Source: an uncultured Planctomycetaceae bacterium (GTDB lineage: Bacteria; Planctomycetota; Planctomycetia; Pirellulales; Pirellulaceae). From it: a DNA stretch of 45,306 bases. This document shows, in pieces, positions 33,836-41,769 of this stretch (position 1 is the first letter of the stretch; each line of letters opens with the position of its first letter). Under the pieces are notes generated by a model. It saw only the letters and a program-made list of their open reading frames with translations. It had not been told where the DNA came from and ran no database searches. Location of the stretch: positions 1 through 45,306 of the forward strand of contig CAIPEB010000054.1 in the NCBI GenBank assembly GCA_903863885.1, read 5' to 3'. The position numbers and the translations under genes were made by a program.

Positions 33836-34177
33836 TCATCGCAATAGCTCAGCACCGCATCCGTTGTGAAGGCAACGCTCGCCCCTCGAAGCATCGGCGA
33901 CGCAGACCTGGCCTGTGAGGCATGCGCGTCGAGCCGAGTCGCAGGAGCAAGGTGCAGACCAATTCCGCATCCGCAAGAAGCGGGCTTCAGTTCGCTGGCA
34001 TGGTGCCGCGTGGATGACCGATTCTTTCGAGCGTTCTTCCTCCGGGCAACCGCTTCGTCCATGCTCTTCGTCGGCCAGCAATCGCGGAACGCACCGGTTC
34101 AGATCGGGGCCGGTCGTGGCTACCAGCAGCAGGCAGATGCTGAAGTAGCGCCAAATTGTGCTGCCCCATCGACTCAT
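33836..34177 (-). CDS. Possible small exported Cys-rich protein
   Basis: A 113-residue frame starting MSRWGSTIWRYFSICLLLVA, a credible signal peptide, then a charged stretch (LLADEEHGRSGCPEEERSKE) and a Cys-rich end. It is upstream of the carbonic anhydrase on the same strand, 247 bases away. No ribosome-binding site stands out and no family is recognised; several frames are open here, so it may be chance. Confidence 0.3.
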   Translation of the reverse strand: MSRWGSTIWRYFSICLLLVATTGPDLNRCVPRLLADEEHGRSGCPEEERSKESVIHAAPCQRTEARFLRMRNWSAPCSCDSARRACLTGQVCVADASRGERCLHNGCGAELLR

Positions 34178-34264
34178 GAAACCGTCACTTGCGCCAACCG
34201 GGATGTCGGTACTGCCAGCGGAGAATGCAGACGCTGCCACCGTCGGCTATTATCGTCTAATATG

Positions 34265-34293
34265 CGATCGCGTCATTAACTCGGTCGCGATCG
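34265..34293. promoter_or_regulatory. 8-bp inverted repeat between divergent genes
   Basis: CGATCGCG (34265-34272) and CGCGATCG (34286-34293) flank a 13-nt AT-richer spacer. It lies between the minus-strand small frame and the plus-strand penicillin-acylase gene, a good place for an operator. GCGATCGC is itself a palindrome. Confidence 0.3.
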
Positions 34294-34507
34294 TCAAGGT
34301 CCAATAGCTGGGACCACGGGCAATATATGCGCGGCGATTCTACGTGTGGCGTTGATTGCGGTCAATATCGTGCATCCGCATTGGTTGCGGTGTGACTGTC
34401 GATGGCGGAGTGGCAATAGCGACGAGTGCGGCACGACGATCCCGGACGGGGCAATCACAGCGTGCAAGCATGAATGGTTGATCGGCCGTCGAACAAAGGA
34501 GCGGTCC

Positions 34508-36916
34508 ATGAGTTCTTCACGGGGGTGGGCAATCTCGCTGGTTCTGCTGTGCGGCGCTGCGGCTCGAACAGCGGAGAGGCCTGCGGATGTGCTGCGTGAT
34601 CCGTGGGGCATACCGCACGTATTTGCCGACACGGATGCAGCTGCATTTCGCGGTTTGGGATATGCAACCGCGGAAGATCGCGGTTTTCAGATGACTTACT
34701 CCCTGCGGATCATCCAGGGCCGCCTGGCGGAGGTCGTCGGCGACGTGCAGCAGATGAATCGGCGGGATACGGCTCTGGATCAGGACCGCAAGATGCGGAC
34801 CTTTGGATTCTATCGAGCAGCGCGGAACTCCGCGGCGCAGCTGGATCCGGAAACGCTGGCACTGTTGCAGGCTTATTGCGACGGGGTCAACGCCTATTTC
34901 AATGAACATCGAGACCGCCTCCATCCGTTGTTTGCCCGAACCGCCATGCAACCTGAGCCGTGGACGCCCGCCGACTGCCTGGCGTCGTGGTGGCACCTGG
35001 GGCAATTCTTCGCAAGCGACGGCACGCGCGATCTGATCGCCGGTCGAAGCGAGGCTGGGGGCCGGCAGACCGGCAGCCCCGTGCGAGGCCAAGCCGCCGG
35101 GCGAAATGCGGGACGCCCGGATGAGCGTGCCGCGGTGCGGGCTGATCTGAAGCCGATGCCGCCCGACGACGAACCTGCGGTGGTGAAGCGGACCGATGTG
35201 CCGGCCGAATGGGCCGAGCGGGTGGATCGGTACGCTCGCGAACACTCGCTCCGAGGCGACACGGTCGGCCCGCCCGGACCGAAATTCAGCCATGCCTGGG
35301 TCGTGTCGGGACAACGCACGACGACCGGTTCGTCCGTGCTGGTCAGCGATCCACAGACGCCCGTGCGGAATCCGTCGTTGTTCTACGAGTTCCACATGCA
35401 GGGCAAAACGTTCAACGCGCGCGGCATCGGTGTGCCGGGCAGTCCGATCATCCTTATCGGTTTCACGGAGCAGGTCGCCTGGGGCGTCACCGCGCTGGGT
35501 GCGGATCAGGCCGATCTGTTCCAGTTGGAGACTGACCCCGGCAGGCCCGACGAATACCGATTCGACGGCCAGTGGCGGCCGATGACGGTTTATCGCGAGA
35601 CAATTCGAACCAAGGGCGGCGAGCCGCTCGAATACACGGTCCGCGAAACGCATCTCGGGCCGGTGGCGACGGAATTCTGCTTTGCCCAGCCGGGTGATCC
35701 TGAGGTCGCGTTGAAGCGAGTCCCCGTCTGCGAGACGGAGCGCGAGACCATTCAAGCGGCAATCGCGATGCTGCGTGCGCGTACGGCCAGTGAGTTCGAC
35801 GCTGCTTTGGCCGACTGGCGGTTTCCAAGCGCCAATGTCGTCTTCGGCGACCGCGCGGGAAACATCGGATATCGAGCGACGGCAGCAATTCCAGTGCGGT
35901 CGCGGCTCGATCCCACCAGTGGCCGCGGTGCGAGGCCGGGACATACGACGGAGCAGGACTGGCAGGAGATTCTGCCCCACGACCTGCTGCCGGGAGTGCG
36001 GAACCCGGCCTCCGGATTCATCTACAGCGCCAACCATCGACCGATCGAATCGTGGTATCCAATACCGTTGGGAACATCGACCGGCGCGGGCGGGGATACG
36101 ATCCGTTCATGGCGGCTGCGGGAACGACTGCGGGCCAAAGATCGATTCACGCCCGAAGATGTGCGGGATATCCACTTCGATGCCGTGAACCCTGCCCGCC
36201 GCGACATGGTCCGGCTTGGACTGCACTTGCGGGACGTACTCAAGCGGGATCTGTCCGCCGACGCGCAGTCGGCGTTGGCCCTTCTCGAGCCGTGGTATCG
36301 CGCCGGTGCTTCCTCGGCCTTGTCGGAGCCTGGCGCCGAGCTGGCGGTCGAGCTGAACACGTTCTTCCGTTTCATGGTCACCGACCTTGCGCTGGTTTAC
36401 GGCGGCGGCGAGTCTGGGCTGGCCTATTTCCTGAAGTCCGCTGTCGCCCGCCTGGAAAGCGACGCACAGGCCGATATTTCGCCGCTGGAGCAGCAGTACC
36501 TCGATCAGGCTCTCGCCGGCGCCTGGCAATCGGCGCGGCAGAAATATGGTCACGATCCGACCCTCTGGAATCGTCGCGCTCGTGAAGCCACGCAGCGGCA
36601 GCGGTTGGGTTACTACGAGAGTCTGGACGGTTTTCCGACGCTCGATGCCGGTCAGTCGGTGTCGCAGCCGGCGCTGACCAGAACCGACGGCGGCACGATC
36701 GGATGCCAGACCTCGCAGTCGTACACCCAATGGGTGCCCATGCACGATCCCGACCAGGCGCAGAGTATCCTGCCCATTGGCCAATCAGAATGGCCCGGCG
36801 ATCCCGCTCGGACCGGCACGCTGGCTCTTTGGAGCGAAGGCCGCCTGCATCCCGCTCCCTTGTCTCGGGAGAAGGTCAAGTCGCTGATTGGCTCCGCAGC
36901 CGATAAAACGCACTGA
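34508..36916 (+). CDS. Penicillin acylase family (Ntn-hydrolase) exported enzyme
   Basis: An 802-residue precursor with a signal peptide (WAISLVLLCGAAARTAE). The alpha region starts VLRDPWGIPHVFADTDAAAF and GLGYATAEDRGFQMTYSLRI. After a disordered Arg/Gly-rich linker (about 180-240) the beta chain should begin at the Ser of GPKFSHAWVVSGQRTTTGSS, the predicted N-terminal nucleophile after self-cleavage. Further blocks: PSLFYEFHMQGKTFNARGIG, FTEQVAWGVTALGADQADLF and SGFIYSANHRPI. The family cleaves amide bonds, including acyl-homoserine lactones and beta-lactam side chains; the substrate here is unknown. The ATG at 34508 follows AAAGGAG. It stands alone, with a large intergenic region on both sides. 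Confidence 0.92.
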   Translation: MSSSRGWAISLVLLCGAAARTAERPADVLRDPWGIPHVFADTDAAAFRGLGYATAEDRGFQMTYSLRIIQGRLAEVVGDVQQMNRRDTALDQDRKMRTFGFYRAARNSAAQLDPETLALLQAYCDGVNAYFNEHRDRLHPLFARTAMQPEPWTPADCLASWWHLGQFFASDGTRDLIAGRSEAGGRQTGSPVRGQAAGRNAGRPDERAAVRADLKPMPPDDEPAVVKRTDVPAEWAERVDRYAREHSLRGDTVGPPGPKFSHAWVVSGQRTTTGSSVLVSDPQTPVRNPSLFYEFHMQGKTFNARGIGVPGSPIILIGFTEQVAWGVTALGADQADLFQLETDPGRPDEYRFDGQWRPMTVYRETIRTKGGEPLEYTVRETHLGPVATEFCFAQPGDPEVALKRVPVCETERETIQAAIAMLRARTASEFDAALADWRFPSANVVFGDRAGNIGYRATAAIPVRSRLDPTSGRGARPGHTTEQDWQEILPHDLLPGVRNPASGFIYSANHRPIESWYPIPLGTSTGAGGDTIRSWRLRERLRAKDRFTPEDVRDIHFDAVNPARRDMVRLGLHLRDVLKRDLSADAQSALALLEPWYRAGASSALSEPGAELAVELNTFFRFMVTDLALVYGGGESGLAYFLKSAVARLESDAQADISPLEQQYLDQALAGAWQSARQKYGHDPTLWNRRAREATQRQRLGYYESLDGFPTLDAGQSVSQPALTRTDGGTIGCQTSQSYTQWVPMHDPDQAQSILPIGQSEWPGDPARTGTLALWSEGRLHPAPLSREKVKSLIGSAADKTH

Positions 36917-37297
36917 TTCCGGTTCCGCCAGATGGGATGATTGCGGGCCTCCGTTTCTTGAAAATTAATCCATTGCTTTTGAGACTCGGTATCATTATGC
37001 TTCGGTGGTGGGCGAAGAACTGTCCGCTGAGCTGCCCGGTAGAAACAGGCGGCCACGAAAATCGGTCCAACTCCTTGTTTAGAGCTCGACAGCCAGTGCT
37101 GCGGAGAACCCGCCAGCGCCAGCCATCTAGCCTTGGCTTTCATGGCCCATAGTTTCCACGGGCTGGACCAATTGCCTTTGGGCGCATTTGTGGGTCCAAA
37201 GCCGGTTCTCGCTTTTCCCGTGGCAGAGTTGCGCCGGTGAATGTTGGCCGACAGCGAAGTCGTGCCGATGTGCACCGGCGGAGCGAGGAGATCCCAG
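36917..37297. other. Gene-free stretch upstream of the HemP-like gene
   Basis: 381 bases without a supportable gene. At 36978-36999 a TTTTGAGACTCGGTATCATTAT segment (imperfect palindrome TGAGAC/GTATCA) is AT-rich for the window and could be a Fur-type iron box, about 300 bases before the HemP-like gene. Weak evidence. Confidence 0.35.
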
Positions 37298-37507
37298 ATG
37301 GACAGCGACGATCGTGGCGGCGGGGCTCGCCGATGTTACACGTCCGAAGAGCCCGAACCGTGCAAGATGTGTCCGGCAATTGCGGGACATCGAGTCATGA
37401 ATTCGGATGAGTTGCTCAAGGGCGAACGCGAGTTGATCATCATCCATAGCGGCCAGATGTATCGTCTTCTTTGTACACGAAACAACAAACTGATCCTGCA
37501 GAAGTGA
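37298..37507 (+). CDS. hemP: HemP-like hemin uptake protein
   Basis: A 69-residue protein whose last 36 residues match the HemP/HmuP pattern: ELLKGERELIIIHSGQMYRL followed by LCTRNNKLILQK. HemP is a small protein linked to iron-responsive haem uptake, in some bacteria as an activator of haem-receptor expression. The N-terminal part (about 1-33) contains a Cys-rich EEPEPCKMCPAIAG that is not usual for the family. I chose the ATG at 37298, 7 nt after GAGGAG; an internal ATG at 37397 would give the HemP core only. No haem receptor or TonB genes are adjacent, so it is an orphan here. Confidence 0.75.
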   Translation: MDSDDRGGGARRCYTSEEPEPCKMCPAIAGHRVMNSDELLKGERELIIIHSGQMYRLLCTRNNKLILQK

Positions 37508-37611
37508 ACGCGTCAGAGGCCCGAATAAGGGCCGTACGCATTCCGTTCTGACTTTGAATCATTCATGCCCGCCAGCCGTGGCGAACGCTAGTCATCCGCT
37601 AGCGATCCTGG

Positions 37612-37676
37612 CCAGCCAGCCCCTTGAACGACTTGCTTTTCCGGCTCGGGTTGCGCGCTGCCTGCGCGCTGGCTGG
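37612..37676 (+). promoter_or_regulatory. Leader hairpin before the DUF1559 gene
   Basis: Perfect arms CCAGCCAGC (37612-37620) and GCTGGCTGG (37668-37676) enclose a 47-nt GC-rich loop that itself holds a smaller GCGCGC palindrome. It is 37-101 bases before the ATG, so in the probable mRNA leader. Could affect translation or be a repeat. Confidence 0.25.
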
Positions 37677-37712
37677 AACGGCCCATCGCTGTCTTAAATT
37701 GGAGGAACTGTC

Positions 37713-38732
37713 ATGCAGTCGAATTTTCGCAGGCGGGCATTCACGCTTATTGAACTCCTGGTGGTGATCGCGGTCATCGGAATGCTCGTCGCGCTGCTCC
37801 TGCCGGCCGTCCAGGCCGCCCGTGAAGCGGGGCGGCGAATGCAGTGCGCAAACAACCTCAGGCAGATCGGTCTGGCGATGCATAATCGCCTGACGACTTT
37901 CCGAGCGCTGCCGCCCAACGGAATTTACACCTACGGCGGATCCGTGATGGTATCGACTTCGCCGTGGTCCGCGGTTTCCCGCATCCTGCCCTTTATCGAA
38001 CAGGAGAATCTCGCGCAGGCCATTGATTTCAACGTGAGCTACAACGCACAGCCCGGGATTTCGTCGCGGCGAATCGCCACGTACGTGTGCCCGGATGAAG
38101 TCAACGACAAGGGCTCCGGCAGCGACCCGACCTACGGGAACAAATACTGGACGCTCAACTACGCCGTGAATCAAGGCACTTGGGCTGTGCTGTCGGGTAA
38201 AGCCTCGAGCATGCGCTACGGGGATGGCGCTTTCAGTCCGACGCAGGAAATCCGCCCGTCGGAATTCCTGGACGGAATGAGCAACACCCTGGCTGTTGCT
38301 GAAGTGAAGGGATACACGCACCGCGTCTCGGGCAACAGCAATGCATCGTTCAACCCGGCGTTGCCGCCGCCTTCCTCTCCGGAGGATCTTTTCGCGTCCT
38401 TCTCACCTGCCGCGTTCGACCCGGCGAAGTTCACGCACACCGAGTGGGTTGACGGCAAAGTCCACGAGACCGGATTCACGACTCTGTTTCCGCCCAACAC
38501 GAAAGTGGAGTTCGTGAGCGGTGCCGCGAGTTACGACGTCGATTTCGTTTCCGCGACCGAATCGAGTCTCGGCGACACCTATGCAGCAGTCACGTCACGG
38601 AGCTACCATCCTGGAGGGGTCAATGTGCTCTTGATGGACGGATCGACGCGTTTCGTCGCGGGCAGTATCCGCCAGGACGTCTGGCGTTCGCTTGGCACTC
38701 GGGCCGGCGGTGAAGTCACGGCCGAATACTGA
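37713..38732 (+). CDS. DUF1559 pseudopilin-like protein with H-X9-DG signature
   Basis: A 339-residue type II secretion-like pseudopilin. The N-terminus carries a prepilin leader and helix ([20 protein letters not shown], with Ala in place of the usual Gly before FTLIE), then [20 protein letters not shown] and [14 protein letters not shown] as in the planctomycete DUF1559 family. The C-terminal [20 protein letters not shown] is the H-X9-DG motif of that family. It is probably cleaved by a prepilin peptidase and assembled at the envelope; no secretion genes are next to it. Planctomycete genomes usually carry many copies. The ATG at 37713 follows GGAGGA. Confidence 0.93.
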   Translation: MQSNFRRRAFTLIELLVVIAVIGMLVALLLPAVQAAREAGRRMQCANNLRQIGLAMHNRLTTFRALPPNGIYTYGGSVMVSTSPWSAVSRILPFIEQENLAQAIDFNVSYNAQPGISSRRIATYVCPDEVNDKGSGSDPTYGNKYWTLNYAVNQGTWAVLSGKASSMRYGDGAFSPTQEIRPSEFLDGMSNTLAVAEVKGYTHRVSGNSNASFNPALPPPSSPEDLFASFSPAAFDPAKFTHTEWVDGKVHETGFTTLFPPNTKVEFVSGAASYDVDFVSATESSLGDTYAAVTSRSYHPGGVNVLLMDGSTRFVAGSIRQDVWRSLGTRAGGEVTAEY

Positions 38733-38754
38733 GGGCACGGCCGAATACTGAGGG
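38717..38754 (+). repeat. 19-bp perfect tandem duplication spanning the DUF1559 stop
   Basis: CACGGCCGAATACTGAGGG occurs at 38717-38735 and again at 38736-38754. The first copy contains the stop codon, so the second is untranslated. Identical copies indicate a recent slippage event or an assembly artefact. The remaining bases up to 39012 hold no gene. Confidence 0.9.
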
Positions 38755-39012
38755 GGCATCTCCCGGGGCATTGCCGGCGTTTTCGAGATAGGATCTGTTG
38801 AACCTATTGCAGGCTCGTCGCACGAAAGGCGGTTCGATCGCTGCGTCGGACTGTAAAGGCTGTGGGGTCGCGCCCGAGACGGCAGGAATCTCGGGCAAGT
38901 CCCCGGGAGCCAGGACAGGCCCGGGTCCGCAGTGGGCTAGTCAGAACGGGACGTTGCTTGATAATGTCTCGTTCGTGTGCAGGCGGAGTGCGAGCAGTTG
39001 AGGAGACCGGCA

Positions 39013-40902
39013 ATGCTGGAAAAACACTGGAAAGAGATGCGTCTTCCGTCGGACTTGATAGAAGTCCTGTCCGGCTGCCCGGGGTTTGAGGTGCCGCGCG
39101 ATCGCGAGACGCTTCTGCGGTTGGCGATGGGCGGGAGCCAGACGGCCGATGTTTTTGACGTTGTCTACGATGTTCCGGGCGCAGGTCAAGTCCAGGAAGC
39201 GACGGTGACTCGCTGCAAGAACGGGCTTTCGATCAATTACTCGGACCCGAGAATGCGGCGTCGGGATCCGGATTGCATGCTGGTCGCCGACGAGAACCCG
39301 TCGGACAAGGAGCGGTTCAGCGACCGTTTTGGGCGTTCGTTCGCACCGTTGCGCGCCGAGACGTTCGCGTGGCTCAAGAGCCAGTCGCTGATCGTATTGC
39401 CTCTCTATTCGGGAGGCAGAGAATTCGGGTCTCCCATGCTGCTCGTGGCTCCGCGCAACGCCGCGTTTTTCGTCGGGGCTTTGGCCGACCTGCAGGAAAT
39501 GCTGCCGGGCGAGCAGGTGCCCAGGAATTTTGAACCCACGGCGATCATCTATCTGGCTCCGCCGTTCCGGCACACACATTTCGGCGGCAAGCAGGTAGTG
39601 GTTCACAATCGTTTCGAAGGGCTTCATGAGATTTTCGCTTACAACCTCTATCCGGGGCCGAGCGCCAAGAAGGGGGTGTACGGTGTGCTGATCCACCAAG
39701 GCGAAAAGGAAGGGTGGCTGACTGCCCACGCTTCGACAGTGCAGGTCGTGACTCCCTACGACAATATTGTGACGATCCTGCACGAGGGGGCGAGCGGCGG
39801 CGGAAAGAGCGAAATGCTCGAGCCCGTCCATCGTGAACCGGATGGGCAATTGCTTGTCGGACGGAACCTGATCAGCGGCGAAAAGCGTCTCCTTTCACTG
39901 CCTCGCGGCTGCGAGCTGCGACCTGTTTCCGACGACATGGCACTTTGTCATCCCGCACTGCAGGCGGATGACGGGAAACTCGTAGTTCTGGATGCGGAAA
40001 ATGCCTGGTTCCTGCGGTTCAATCATATCTCCAGGTACGGCACGGATCCTTATTGGGAAGGGTTGTGTTGCCATCCGGCCGAGCCGCTGTTGATGTTGAA
40101 TCTGGATGGCAAGCCGCGTTCGACGTGCTTGATCTGGGAGCACATCGAAGAAGCACCCGGTCGAACTTGTCCGAATCCCCGTGTCATCATGCCGCGCCGC
40201 CTGGTGCCGGGCGTCATAAGCGACCCGGTGTCGGTCGATATCCGCAGTTTTGGTATTCGCACTCCTCCGTGCACGCGAGAGCAGCCGAGCTTCGGCATAT
40301 TCGGCTTGCTGCACGTACTTCCGCCGGCATTGGCGTGGCTGTGGCGATTGGTCGCTCCTCGCGGACATGACAATCCGAGCATCACGGAATCGGACGGCAT
40401 GATGAGCGAAGGGGTCGGTTCATTCTGGCCGTTTGCCACGGGGCGGCGCGTGACGCAGGCGAATCTGCTGCTGCGCCAGATTCAGGCAACTCCGCGCACC
40501 CGCTACATCCTCGTTCCGAACCAGCACGTGGGGGCGTGGGAAACCGGGTTCATGCCGCAATGGCTGGCACGCGAATACCTGGCCCGCCGCGGCGGTGCCC
40601 GATTCCGCAAGGACCAACTCGTCTCCGCGCGTTGTCCATTGCTCGGTTATGCCATGCGGTCGATGCAGATCGAAGGCACGATGATGCCGCACTGGATGCT
40701 CGAACTGCAATTGCAGGAGGAGATAGGCGAAGAAGGCTACGATCAGGGAGCCGAGATGCTCTATGATTTCTTCGGCAGGGAACTGCCCGCGTTTCTCGAG
40801 CCGGATCTCGACCCGCTTGGAAGGGAGATCATCGAGTGCTGTCTCGACGGCGGCTCGCTCGGTGCGCTGGAAAAGCTGCTTCCCCAGGACATCTTCCTGT
40901 GA
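39013..40902 (+). CDS. DUF4914-like protein with P-loop-like GASGGGKS motif
   Basis: A 629-residue soluble protein. The central TILHEGASGGGKSEMLEPVH (about residues 255-274) looks like a nucleotide-binding loop of the PEPCK/HPr-kinase type, and HFGGKQVVVHNRFEGLHEIF, SLPRGCELRPVSDDMALCHP and RYILVPNQHVGAWETGFMPQ are strongly conserved-looking blocks. Length and motifs fit DUF4914, a family of unknown function as I recall it. I predict an ATP-dependent kinase or carboxykinase-like activity on a small molecule, but this is inference. The ATG at 39013 follows GAGGAG; the frame is open from 38977. It is not obviously in an operon with its neighbours. Confidence 0.75.
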   Translation: MLEKHWKEMRLPSDLIEVLSGCPGFEVPRDRETLLRLAMGGSQTADVFDVVYDVPGAGQVQEATVTRCKNGLSINYSDPRMRRRDPDCMLVADENPSDKERFSDRFGRSFAPLRAETFAWLKSQSLIVLPLYSGGREFGSPMLLVAPRNAAFFVGALADLQEMLPGEQVPRNFEPTAIIYLAPPFRHTHFGGKQVVVHNRFEGLHEIFAYNLYPGPSAKKGVYGVLIHQGEKEGWLTAHASTVQVVTPYDNIVTILHEGASGGGKSEMLEPVHREPDGQLLVGRNLISGEKRLLSLPRGCELRPVSDDMALCHPALQADDGKLVVLDAENAWFLRFNHISRYGTDPYWEGLCCHPAEPLLMLNLDGKPRSTCLIWEHIEEAPGRTCPNPRVIMPRRLVPGVISDPVSVDIRSFGIRTPPCTREQPSFGIFGLLHVLPPALAWLWRLVAPRGHDNPSITESDGMMSEGVGSFWPFATGRRVTQANLLLRQIQATPRTRYILVPNQHVGAWETGFMPQWLAREYLARRGGARFRKDQLVSARCPLLGYAMRSMQIEGTMMPHWMLELQLQEEIGEEGYDQGAEMLYDFFGRELPAFLEPDLDPLGREIIECCLDGGSLGALEKLLPQDIFL

Positions 40903-41052
40903 CACATCCGTCACTTCGGTGATTTGGCTGTTCGATCAGGGGCCAGGTTGAGACGGGACGCCGGAGGCGGAGCGGGATACCTTCGTCCGTGTCTGTCCGT
41001 GGATTCGTCGGGTACCGTTGCATCGCACCTGGGGCAGCGCGTATCGGGGGCG

Positions 41053-41700
41053 TCAACCGTTCTCCAGCACCCATTGCACGGCGGCGCGGTGCAGTTCTGC
41101 GGCGTTCTTTAAAGACAGCTTGCGCTTGATCTTCTGCCGGTGCGACTCCACCGTGTTAACGCTGCGGTGCATGCGGGTCGCAATGTCGGAGGTTGAAAGG
41201 CCTATCCCGATAAGTCGGAAGATCTCCAGCTCGCGATTCGAGAGACCTTTCAGTCCGACCGGCTTGTGGTGCTTTGTCCCGGCGACTGTCCGAGTCAGCA
41301 GCTGTTGAGCGGTTTCTTCGCACAGGTAGATCTTGCCGTCGCGAACGCAGCGGATTGCGTCCAATATCCGTCCGGTTGTGTTCTGTTTGTTGATATAACC
41401 CAAGGCCCCGGCATGAAGCGACCGCTCCGCATAGACTTCGTCGGCGAACATCGACCACACCAGGACGCGAATGGAACTGTGGCGGTTCTTGATTTGTTCG
41501 ATGAGATCCAAGCCGTTGCCGTTCTTCAACTGGATGTCGATGATCGCCACGTCGGGGCGGGTCCGTCGAATGAGCTGCAGCGCTTCGGCAATGTCCGCCG
41601 CTTGGCCGCAAACCTCCAGGTCGGGCTGTCCGGCGATGCGGGTCGACAATCCCTCGCTGGCCGCAGGATGGTCGTCAACGATGAGGACTTTCGTAGCCAT
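41053..41700 (-). CDS. NarL/FixJ-type response regulator
   Basis: A 215-residue protein. Receiver domain residues 1-120 with the acidic pair in VLIVDDHPAASEG, phospho-acceptor Asp55 in PDVAIIDIQLKNGNGLDLIE, and Lys in GYINKQNTTGRI. LuxR-type helix-turn-helix about 145-205 (GLSNRELEIFRLIGIGLSTS, then IATRMHRSVNTVESHRQKIK). It binds DNA when phosphorylated; the partner kinase is most likely the sensor encoded 69 bp upstream on the same strand. The ATG at 41700 gives the usual MATKVLIVDDH; an in-frame ATG lies 9 bases upstream. Target genes are unknown. It converges with the DUF4914 gene. Confidence 0.92.
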   Translation of the reverse strand: MATKVLIVDDHPAASEGLSTRIAGQPDLEVCGQAADIAEALQLIRRTRPDVAIIDIQLKNGNGLDLIEQIKNRHSSIRVLVWSMFADEVYAERSLHAGALGYINKQNTTGRILDAIRCVRDGKIYLCEETAQQLLTRTVAGTKHHKPVGLKGLSNRELEIFRLIGIGLSTSDIATRMHRSVNTVESHRQKIKRKLSLKNAAELHRAAVQWVLENG

Positions 41701-41769
41701 AAATCTCATTCCGAATCCGGATTTCGGATCTGATATTCTCGGCTTCTGTGTATCGTGCGGACTGTGCTC

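Larger units (their letters stand above)
33589..34507. other. Long intergenic region upstream of the carbonic anhydrase
   Basis: 919 bases between the divergent carbonic anhydrase and penicillin-acylase genes. Apart from the weak small frame at 33836-34177 and the inverted repeat at 34265-34293, I see no gene. The apparent carbonic anhydrase extension to 34062 lacks protein-like composition. Confidence 0.5.

Noticed and set aside
33589-34062. 158-codon extension of the carbonic anhydrase
   Set aside because: No family similarity, and a start with GAGG sits at the exact family N-terminus.
38760-39012. A tRNA-like GGTTCGATC word near 38839
   Set aside because: No acceptor stem or cloverleaf could be built around it.
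40985-41010. CCGTGTCTGTCCGTGG words as a functional site
   Set aside because: Probably a degenerate member of a common dispersed palindrome also near 31266-31308; too short to call a feature.
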